Shown here piece by piece: positions 57,303 to 64,000 of a stretch of DNA of 64,000 bases. The DNA lies in the NCBI GenBank assembly GCA_035327305.1, contig DAOLDL010000004.1:1-64000 (forward strand), read 5' to 3'. This DNA is from CALMUP01 sp035327305. Its GTDB lineage: Bacteria > Verrucomicrobiota > Kiritimatiellia > CAIVKH01. The first letter of the stretch is position 1. Every line of letters starts with the position of its first letter. The notes beneath the pieces are model-generated. The model did not search any database, was not told the DNA's origin, and saw nothing but the letters and a program-made list of their open reading frames with translations. The position numbers and the translations under genes are program-made.

Positions 57303-59789
57303 TTATCCATCAAGGGAAACACCTGGAATAAGCCGCCGGATCAAAGCCTGCCGCTCCGGTTGTAATACTGCCGCTCTCCGGGCATTATTCACGGCCGGCT
57401 CAAAAGCCCCGTTGAACAAACAGAATACCGCAAGCGATATCAAAGCTTCAGCCCGTTCATTTTGCGGTATTCGATCCAGGTTTCCGTAAAACTCGCCCAT
57501 CCTGATCAGTGTGGGAACCCTGACATCCTCCCATGCGTGCGTGGATATGGTTCGACCGTCAAGCGACACCCGAAGACCAATGGTGGTCCCGCTGATAACG
57601 TCCCCACCGAGATCGCTTCCATCGGCCCGCGTAAAAGGTTGAACATCGAAACTGCGAATGAGAAATGTTTTTAATGCATCCATGCGGTCCACGACTTCCC
57701 GGATCAACCGCGCGGCTTCGCGCCCTTCATCCGTGGTCATTTCCGAAGGCAATGTGGACATCGACAGGGATGCGCGGCGATAATCCCGATTTCGCATGAT
57801 GAGCGATGACATTTCCGCCACGGCTGAATCGATGCGGTCGAAGTCCTTCTGCACCTTTAATCGGTGCGCACGCGCCTCGGTGGCCGACGCGGCTTCCTGC
57901 CGGTGTCGCGCCGCTTCACCCGCCCTTTGTATGTGCGGTGCAATGCGCCCGCCAAACAAGGCCGGCGCATTCTTCTGATAAACCTGCAATATCAAGCGCG
58001 CGGGAACAGCCATGCCGGCTTCAATCATGCGATCAGCCTGGCGTTGCACATCCTCCAATTCGGCAAGCGATCGCAACCAGTGATCCACGGCGGGGGAAAA
58101 TCCATAAACCCAGGCGGGGCCGCCGGAATCACGACGCGATTGGTACGCCAACAATTTGGCGCGCCCTTCGGGTAGCGCTCCCTTGGAAAGCGACTGCATA
58201 CCAGAAGCCAGATCGTGAAAATCGCCAAACCATGCCGGCCATTTTTCGCGCATGCGACCCACTTCCTGATCGGTCATGCGACCCAGCAAATGCCGGGCGA
58301 TGACATGCGGCATGTGGTTGGGATGATCCTCGGACTGGCTGATCCGGGCGCGGACAATTTGATCAAGCGCGGATGTGGCGCGTCGGTCATCGCCGCCCGA
58401 CCAGTAAATCACGGCTTGAAGCAATGGAACCCACAATGCCCTTGCGTTGTTTCGGGGAATATCGCGCCCGACTTCCTGCAAACGCCTCACGGAACCGGCA
58501 TAGTCGGACACGGCCAGCGACATGGCCGCAACAAGCCGGGTTTCCTCATCCGGCTGAAACAACTGAACCACCATGCGCTTTCTGATCTGACCATCGCGTC
58601 CTCGCACATCCTCAATGGTATAAATCTGCTCTTCCGGCTCCGGCGGCCTTTGCTGGGCCGGAGTCGCGGATTTGGCCGGCGGGCGCGCCGTGGTTGTCGT
58701 CACCGGCGGAGGTGGTTTGGCTTTTTCCGCCTGGTACCACTTCCATGTTCCAAACCCGACGCCAAAAATGACCATTATGGCGACGGCGGCGATTATACGC
58801 GATGCCTTGCCGGCGCTTTGAGATTTCCCTTTCGCCGTTTTTTTCGCTTCCCGGGCCGCTTCCAGGGCGACGTTCATATCGCTTTTTAGCGATGCCGAAT
58901 TGGGATACCGCAGATACGGATCGGCGGCCATCATGCGGTTGATCAGCTCAACGGTTTGCGGTTGAAGATTCTGGCGCAATCCACGTATATCCGGCGGAGG
59001 ATGTTTCAAGCGGGCCAGCACGACATCGGCCGCGGTTTTGCCTTCAAAAGGAGGCTGTCCGGCCAAAGCGTGGTACATGGTTGCGCCTAAACTGTAGATA
59101 TCTGACCGGTGGTCAGCCAGGTTTCCGCGCGCGCGCTCCGGCGATATATAATATGGCGTTCCCCAGATTTCCCCCCGGTTCTTCTGGGCGTTGACAAATT
59201 GCGCCAATCCGAAGTCCACGATTTTCGCCGTGCCGTTGTTGTCGATCAGCACATTTTCCGGCTTGATATCGCCGTGAACCAAACCCACCTCATTGGCGGC
59301 CTTCAAACCTTCCGCGACATCCAGCGCGATTTTGAGAAGTTTCACTTCGTCCATCGGCTCGGTCTTGGTGAACATATGGTTCATTTTGCCGCCAGTGACC
59401 AACTCCATGACAATATAAGGTTGTCCGTTTTGCTGACCGCAGGAGTAAATCTGGACGATGTTGCGGTGATTCAACGCGGCGGCGGCTTGCGCCTCGCGAA
59501 TGAAACTTTCCACCAGCTTGGCATCTTCACCCAGGGCGGCTTTCATAACCTTGATGGCAACAAATCGATTGAGCGCGGTATCCAGCCCGCGATAAACGGC
59601 GCCCATCCCGCCTGATCCCATTTGTTCCACCAGCAGAAATTGGCCCAACAAAACCGGTATGGTCATCTCCGTCGCGCAATGCGGACAATTAATGCGTGAA
59701 AAGGCCGGGCGGCCCGTGACATCGATTTCCTTCCGGCATTTCGGACATGCCATGCGGTCAACCGGCGTGGATATGAGGTCCTGATCCAT
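57303..59789 (-). CDS. Membrane Ser/Thr protein kinase with zinc-ribbon lead
   Basis: An 828-residue kinase. A small zinc ribbon (Cys15, Cys18, Cys35, Cys38) precedes the kinase domain (about 50-310): glycine loop MGSGGMGAVY, catalytic Lys80 (VAIKVMK), HGDIKPENVL with Asp174 (HGD instead of HRD), Asp192-Phe-Gly, and the APE-equivalent SPE. Because HRD is HGD, RD-type activation by a loop phosphate is probably lost, but the catalytic Asp stays. A membrane helix (about 331-348) leads to an extracytoplasmic helical region (about 400-828). Targets unknown. It follows the TPR lipoprotein gene by 45 nt. Confidence 0.92.
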   Translation of the reverse strand: MDQDLISTPVDRMACPKCRKEIDVTGRPAFSRINCPHCATEMTIPVLLGQFLLVEQMGSGGMGAVYRGLDTALNRFVAIKVMKAALGEDAKLVESFIREAQAAAALNHRNIVQIYSCGQQNGQPYIVMELVTGGKMNHMFTKTEPMDEVKLLKIALDVAEGLKAANEVGLVHGDIKPENVLIDNNGTAKIVDFGLAQFVNAQKNRGEIWGTPYYISPERARGNLADHRSDIYSLGATMYHALAGQPPFEGKTAADVVLARLKHPPPDIRGLRQNLQPQTVELINRMMAADPYLRYPNSASLKSDMNVALEAAREAKKTAKGKSQSAGKASRIIAAVAIMVIFGVGFGTWKWYQAEKAKPPPPVTTTTARPPAKSATPAQQRPPEPEEQIYTIEDVRGRDGQIRKRMVVQLFQPDEETRLVAAMSLAVSDYAGSVRRLQEVGRDIPRNNARALWVPLLQAVIYWSGGDDRRATSALDQIVRARISQSEDHPNHMPHVIARHLLGRMTDQEVGRMREKWPAWFGDFHDLASGMQSLSKGALPEGRAKLLAYQSRRDSGGPAWVYGFSPAVDHWLRSLAELEDVQRQADRMIEAGMAVPARLILQVYQKNAPALFGGRIAPHIQRAGEAARHRQEAASATEARAHRLKVQKDFDRIDSAVAEMSSLIMRNRDYRRASLSMSTLPSEMTTDEGREAARLIREVVDRMDALKTFLIRSFDVQPFTRADGSDLGGDVISGTTIGLRVSLDGRTISTHAWEDVRVPTLIRMGEFYGNLDRIPQNERAEALISLAVFCLFNGAFEPAVNNARRAAVLQPERQALIRRLIPGVSLDG

Positions 59790-59834
59790 GTCAAAATACT
59801 AGCAGAAGCAAGATTAGAATAAAACTGAAAGGAT

Positions 59835-61823
59835 TCAGCGTCCGGAAATCCAGGCGCGAATCGCCGGCGCCGAGGGGTCATTCGGCGCCAATGCCAGGAA
59901 CCGTTCGTAGTGTTGTCTGGCCTTCGCCGTGGTCTCCGGCTTGCCAGAAAAAATCACCCCCAGCGCATAATGTCCGACAGCATAATTGGGGCGTTTTCCC
60001 ACCACGTCTTCCAGCATTCTCACCGCCGTGGCGTCATCACCGGCTTCGCGATACAACAGCGCCAGATTGTACTGGGCGTCGACCATATCGGCATTCAATC
60101 GCAGGGCATGGTGATAAGCGGCGCGGGCAAGTTCGTTCTCGCCTTTCATCGCATAACAAATGCCAAGATTGTAAAATGTGCCGGCGATTTGGTCATCGTT
60201 CTCAAGGGAACGCAGGTAAAAATAGACCGCGCGATCCCAATCCTTTTGATCGCGGTACGTGTCGGCGCGGCGGAAGGATTGAACGGCGGCATCGGTGTTT
60301 CGGGTGGTCGGAGGCCGATAGTCAAGCTGGCGAACCGTCGATGTTTCCCGTGGGCGAAGCGGTGCGGGCCGGTTTCCTGCTCCAGGGGTTGGCGCCAGCG
60401 TTTCCGCGCGGGTTAAAGCGCGCGACGCACGTGAATCTCCGGGAAATGCGGCGGCAAATTCCCGGTACGTCCGCGCGGCGCTTTCCGGCAACTCAAGGTT
60501 CCGGTCATACAATACCGCCAACTCCCATGCGGCATCGGCATTGCGGGGATCCGATGCCAGCGCATTCCGGTAGCGCACCATGGCGGTCTCAAAATCCTTG
60601 TTTTGCAAAGAAATACGCGCCAAACCGACTTGTGCGGGGGCGTAATTGGCATTGAGCGTCGCGGCCTGGTTGAATGATCGGGCGGCTTGGTCAAATCGTC
60701 CGCGCTCAAACAAATGCTGACCGAGCAATACATGGGCGCGGGGTTGATCGAGCGCGACGCGAACAGCTTCGCGATAGGCTTTTTCCTGCAACTCCACCTG
60801 TCGATCTCCTGCCGCCAGCTCCGCCGCCCGCACATATAAATCGATGGCAGGTTGCAACTGCCCGGCCCGGGCGCGCTCTTCAGCCTGGCGCAACATGGCA
60901 TCATAGGGCGACTCGCGTACAGCGGTTGTTTCAACCCGCGGTGTCACGGTTGGTGTTGCGACGGGAGCCGCAGTTGGCGCGGCTGGCGGCGTCACTTCCG
61001 CCGTCAGATCCTCCGAAGGCGGTATGAATATTTCACCGGATTCGGCTTGGGATTTTATTGTGCCGGACTGGTCCAGCCTGGCCAGGGCCGACCGAGCTAT
61101 AGGCACCCGTTCATCACGGGGCACCGCCGAAATGAAACGTTTATAAAAAGCGCGCGCCTGATCAGCATCTCCAACCTGCATATCATATACGACAGCGAGG
61201 TTAAAAAGTGACGGCGCGTGGCGGGTATCAATTTCCAGCGCATACATGAACGCTTCGATGGCCTGGGCCGGTTGCTCCATGGCCGCATGCACCAGACCGA
61301 TCGAATGATAAATACGCGCGGAGCGAGGCGCGCGATCCAGCGCGGTGTATAGAGAATTACGCGCATGAATAAATTGATCGCGCTGGAAATACAGGTCCGC
61401 GAGGTATTCAAGAGGCCGGGGATCTTCGCGGTTCATGCCGGCGGCTTCGTTCAGGTAGCGGGAGGCGCTCCGCATATCGTCGCGTTCTCCGGCCAGCACA
61501 CCCAGATTGTATACCGGCTCGATCAAGTTTGGATTCAATCGTCGGCTGTCCTCAAATGCCGTTACGGCTTCCTGAAACTGCCCCAGCCGCCAGGCCGTGA
61601 TGCCGAGATAGTTGTGCGCCATTGCATTGTCCACATGACCGGGGCGTCGGGCGATGGCCTTTTCGAAAAACGACTTCGCGCGAACGTAATTATCGCGCCG
61701 TAATTCACGCAAACCGGCATCAATTTCCTTCTGGCCCGCCGGTTTGGAACACGCGGAAGCCAGCAAAACGAAGGAAAGCATCCCCGCAAAGAAAACAAAC
61801 GATATTTTTGACGGAAATTGCAT
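59835..61823 (-). CDS. TPR-repeat lipoprotein
   Basis: A 662-residue lipoprotein: lipobox LASAC with acylated Cys25. Two blocks of tetratricopeptide repeats (about 30-240 and 310-655; for example AKSFFEKAIARRPGHVDNAM, ARNSLYTALDRAPRSARIYH, AARSFNQAATLNANYAPAQV, ARAAYHHALRLNADMVDAQY) are separated by an Ala/Pro/Thr-rich linker (about 265-310). The number of repeats is roughly 13. TPRs bind proteins; an outer-membrane assembly or complex-scaffold role is possible. It precedes the Ser/Thr kinase gene on the same strand and is divergent from the exonuclease gene with 110 nt between. Confidence 0.88.
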   Translation of the reverse strand: MQFPSKISFVFFAGMLSFVLLASACSKPAGQKEIDAGLRELRRDNYVRAKSFFEKAIARRPGHVDNAMAHNYLGITAWRLGQFQEAVTAFEDSRRLNPNLIEPVYNLGVLAGERDDMRSASRYLNEAAGMNREDPRPLEYLADLYFQRDQFIHARNSLYTALDRAPRSARIYHSIGLVHAAMEQPAQAIEAFMYALEIDTRHAPSLFNLAVVYDMQVGDADQARAFYKRFISAVPRDERVPIARSALARLDQSGTIKSQAESGEIFIPPSEDLTAEVTPPAAPTAAPVATPTVTPRVETTAVRESPYDAMLRQAEERARAGQLQPAIDLYVRAAELAAGDRQVELQEKAYREAVRVALDQPRAHVLLGQHLFERGRFDQAARSFNQAATLNANYAPAQVGLARISLQNKDFETAMVRYRNALASDPRNADAAWELAVLYDRNLELPESAARTYREFAAAFPGDSRASRALTRAETLAPTPGAGNRPAPLRPRETSTVRQLDYRPPTTRNTDAAVQSFRRADTYRDQKDWDRAVYFYLRSLENDDQIAGTFYNLGICYAMKGENELARAAYHHALRLNADMVDAQYNLALLYREAGDDATAVRMLEDVVGKRPNYAVGHYALGVIFSGKPETTAKARQHYERFLALAPNDPSAPAIRAWISGR

Positions 61824-61933
61824 AATATAATCGCACAGTAAATCAGAGAATATGCATTCGCAAGCGCAGAAAAGCTTGAACGAGCAAGCTTGTTCTTGCC
61901 CAATTCAATTCAGCATGCGTTAATACATCCACT

Positions 61934-62743
61934 TTGCAAATTCAAACCGACAAACCCATTGCTTTTTTCGACATCGAGGCCACCGGGATTAATTTCCGAA
62001 CCGACCGCATCATCGAACTGGCCATCGTAAAAATCCACCCCGACGGCTCAAGGGAAACCCACGAGTTTTTATTCAACCCGGAGCGACCCATTCCCGCCGA
62101 GGCATCCGCGGTCCACGGCATCAACGACGAAGATGTGAAGGATTGCCCCACCTTCAGCCAAACCGCGCCTCAAATCGCCGCGATTCTTCACGATTGCGAC
62201 CTGGGCGGTTACAATGTCATTCATTACGACATCCCCCTACTGCAGGCGGAATTCGAACGCGTTGCATTACCCTTTGACATAGAAGGCCGGCGAATTGTTG
62301 ATGCCCAGAAAATATTTCATAAAAAGGAGCCGCGCGACCTGACTGCGGCCCTGGCGTTTTATTGCAATGACCAGCACACCGGCGCACACGGGGCTTTAAG
62401 CGACGTCGAGGCGACCATCCGGGTTCTGGACGGTCAGATGCACAGATACCTGGACCTTCCCCGCAACATTGATTCCCTTTCGGAATTCTGTGATCAACGG
62501 GACCCGAGTTGGGCCGACCGAAAAGGGCGGTTTAAATGGGTAAACGGGGAGTTGATCATCAATTTCGGCAAAAAACAGGGCAAATTATTGAAAGAAATTG
62601 CTCGTTATGAACCCAGCTTCCTGCGTTGGATGATCACCAGCAGTTTTCCACCCGATGTTACCGCCATTGCCCGCAACGCCCTCGAGGGTAAGTTTCCCGA
62701 ACCTCCCTTACCCAGCGGAAGCACGGCAAATGGGGACCAATGA
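61934..62743 (+). CDS. DEDD 3'-5' exonuclease with DUF3820-like tail
   Basis: A 269-residue protein. The DnaQ-type exonuclease domain (about 8-175) has Asp-Ile-Glu (FFDIEATGINF), HGINDEDVKDCPTF, GYNVIHYDIPLLQAEF and HGALSDVEAT (the HxAxxD motif). The C-terminal part carries INFGKKQGKLLKEIARYEPSFLRWM, resembling the DUF3820/quorum-related domain sometimes added to exonucleases. It should remove nucleotides from 3' ends of DNA or RNA; pathway unknown. No ATG is available before the domain, and the TTG at 61934 is the best start although no ribosome site is visible. Confidence 0.85.
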   Translation: MQIQTDKPIAFFDIEATGINFRTDRIIELAIVKIHPDGSRETHEFLFNPERPIPAEASAVHGINDEDVKDCPTFSQTAPQIAAILHDCDLGGYNVIHYDIPLLQAEFERVALPFDIEGRRIVDAQKIFHKKEPRDLTAALAFYCNDQHTGAHGALSDVEATIRVLDGQMHRYLDLPRNIDSLSEFCDQRDPSWADRKGRFKWVNGELIINFGKKQGKLLKEIARYEPSFLRWMITSSFPPDVTAIARNALEGKFPEPPLPSGSTANGDQ

Positions 62744-62802
62744 TCATGGACTTTCGGAAGCCGGTCGTTACCTGACAGAGTCGTCCGGGATTTACCTAAA
62801 CG

Positions 62803-63585
62803 TTATGAAAATCGGTATTCGTCGATCAGGCGTTTTTCGGTTCCACCTTCGCCGATGATCTTGGCGACTACTTCCACATAAGGCTGGATGGTGTTGGACT
62901 TGAGCTTGTGGCGCAGGAGGTCGTCGACCTGGAATACGCCGGCGGAATTGGCCATATTGACCGTGATGCGCACCGGATGTTTTTCTCCTTTGTCGATTTT
63001 AACACTGTCAATGGCCAACGCCGATACGGAGTGGATATTGACCTGGCCCTGCTTGAAGGGAATACGTGAACGCCCTTCCGACATGTCGGTCGCGTCGGCA
63101 ACCTTGAGTGCGCCGGCTTCTATGGTCAGACAACGTTCATCCGCATCGTGGGCGATGATAGCATGCAAGACTTCCGCCACCATGATGGTCAATTGAGGAT
63201 CCTGATAAATTTTGCCAAGCAATTGTCGCGCCTTCGGATAGGCCAACCAAAGACTGTAGCGCTCGTGTTGATCTCGATGGACGCTGATACCCAGATCGTG
63301 CATGCACGCGGCGGTAACCACCACCAACTCACCGTCTTCGGCAGTCATGCCATAATTCTTCACAATGCTTGGTTCCACGCCGCCTTCAACCAGCAAACGA
63401 TAAATCCTCAAGGCGGAATTGGCGACGATCCGAATGTGAACTTCGCCGTGATCGCTGATACCGCAACGGTCCACGGCATTAATGTTCGCACACTTCCACA
63501 TTTGGTTTAATTCGACATCGGCTTGAATCGCATCGACCAATTGTTTTAACTTGGCATTATCTTTGACTGGTATGTTGAAACTCAT
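62803..63585 (-). CDS. HD-domain phosphohydrolase
   Basis: A 260-residue protein with the HD metal-dependent phosphohydrolase order: His of DHGEVHIRIV, HD of CMHDLGISVHRDQH, a further HAIIAHDADE and the Asp of KVADATDMSE. After about residue 175 a beta-rich domain follows (VNIHSVSALAIDSVKID, HPVRITVNMANSAGVF) ending with a helix. Similar stand-alone HD proteins hydrolyse nucleotides or cyclic dinucleotides, but the substrate here is unknown. Divergent from the LysM gene with 45 nt between starts. Confidence 0.82.
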   Translation of the reverse strand: MSFNIPVKDNAKLKQLVDAIQADVELNQMWKCANINAVDRCGISDHGEVHIRIVANSALRIYRLLVEGGVEPSIVKNYGMTAEDGELVVVTAACMHDLGISVHRDQHERYSLWLAYPKARQLLGKIYQDPQLTIMVAEVLHAIIAHDADERCLTIEAGALKVADATDMSEGRSRIPFKQGQVNIHSVSALAIDSVKIDKGEKHPVRITVNMANSAGVFQVDDLLRHKLKSNTIQPYVEVVAKIIGEGGTEKRLIDEYRFS

Positions 63586-63630
63586 AATGGTTAAGCATGA
63601 AACGGACGCGGGGAGTTGTAAACAAGATAA

Positions 63631-64000
63631 ATGCGGTTAAATAGTCCATCCTATTGGCTGACCGGCCTGATATTGACGTTGGGACTGATGACCCTTGCCC
63701 TCGCCCAGACCAGCCACACGGTCCGCACCGGCGAAACGCTTGATGCCATCGGCAAGCAATACGGGGTTTCCCCATCCGCCATCGCCCGGGCCAATGAAAT
63801 TGACAATCCGAACCGGATTCGCACCGGCATGGAGTTGAAAATTCCCGACGGCGCCAACGCTCCGGTTCGTTACGAAGTTAAACCCGGCGATACGCTGGGG
63901 TCGATCGCCGTGGCTCATGGAACCACGACCAAAGCATTGATTGAGGCAAATGAAATATCCCGCCCCGACAGACTCCGGGTAGGCGACAGCCTGGTAATTC
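63631..64000 (+). CDS. LysM protein, 3' end cut by window
   Basis: Not closed: the frame is open to the last base (123 codons). Signal peptide MRLNSPSYWLTGLILTLGLM to about residue 26, then two LysM domains: HTVRTGETLDAIGKQYGVSP to MELKIP, and YEVKPGDTLGSIAVAHGTTT to DSLVI. LysM binds peptidoglycan or chitin N-acetylglucosamine. The rest, perhaps an amidase or peptidase, lies beyond the window. A GGGAG site about 15 nt upstream is rather distant. Confidence 0.85.
   Translation, partial: MRLNSPSYWLTGLILTLGLMTLALAQTSHTVRTGETLDAIGKQYGVSPSAIARANEIDNPNRIRTGMELKIPDGANAPVRYEVKPGDTLGSIAVAHGTTTKALIEANEISRPDRLRVGDSLVI

Noticed and set aside
1..64000. tRNA, rRNA, CRISPR arrays, prophage or intact insertion sequences
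   Set aside because: I scanned the intergenic regions for T-loop and acceptor pairs, repeat-spacer arrays and transposase motifs and found none; intergenic space is very small outside 10.2-10.8 kb.

Overview
The window is a contiguous piece of a moderate-GC bacterial chromosome, densely packed on both strands. No rRNA, tRNA, CRISPR array, phage gene or intact transposase was recognised. The gene content suggests the PVC group, most likely Verrucomicrobiota/Kiritimatiellota. This is an inference from a PEP-CTERM surface protein, a DUF2723 glycosyltransferase-like membrane protein, an SLA1-type (SHD1) domain joined to a hydrolase, Ser/Thr kinase and TPR proteins, secreted proteins that share a C-terminal module, and a Bacteroidetes-like ketol-acid reductoisomerase.

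Layout. 1-1.2 kb: a long perfect hairpin, then a MarR regulator and a DoxX membrane protein with matching palindromic operators. 1.2-10.2 kb: lysA, an RNA-methyltransferase-like gene, a large exported purple-acid-phosphatase-like protein, rsmI, a secreted poly-Gly protein and ilvC. 10.2-10.8 kb: a gene-free, hairpin-rich tract bracketed by two copies of the same intrinsic terminator. 10.9-16.8 kb: dTDP-rhamnose genes rfbB, rfbC and rfbA (no rfbD seen), interrupted by a four-gene overlapping cassette (HicB-like, QueC-like PP-loop ATPase, GNAT, PhyH dioxygenase) and a thioredoxin-like gene. 17-20.8 kb: lipoprotein, ResB and CcsA (cytochrome c maturation). 20.9-24.6 kb: a secreted repeat protein and an ankyrin/CBM48 lipoprotein. 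24.7-30.4 kb: thrC and an operon of CsgG/PEGA, DUF456, a GxDxY-repeat exported protein and a HEAT protein. 30.5-36 kb: DUF2723-TPR, PEP-CTERM and SGNH-TPR proteins, probably for the cell surface. 36-44.6 kb: a complete F1Fo ATP synthase operon (AtpZ, I-like, B, E, F, H, A, G, D, C) followed by two small membrane proteins. 44.6-52 kb: pheA-like, a large EF-hand membrane protein, SRPBCC, LON-domain protein, ABC exporter and a secreted SHD1-hydrolase. 52-61.8 kb: two coupled histidine-kinase genes, phhB, a Ser/Thr kinase and a TPR lipoprotein. 61.9-64 kb: a DEDD exonuclease, an HD phosphohydrolase and the start of a LysM protein cut by the window end.

The genes point to an envelope-rich, respiring bacterium (ResB/CcsA, ATP synthase) that makes its own Lys, Thr, branched-chain and aromatic amino acids. 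Its signalling proteins are elaborate, and it has many secreted repeat proteins. The least explained parts are the hairpin tract at 10.2-10.8 kb, the PP-loop cassette at 12.1-14.9 kb, the GxDxY-repeat operon at 26.2-30.4 kb and the ankyrin-CBM48 lipoprotein. Many starts given here lie downstream of the longest open frame and were chosen by ribosome-binding site, signal peptide or overlap with the neighbour.
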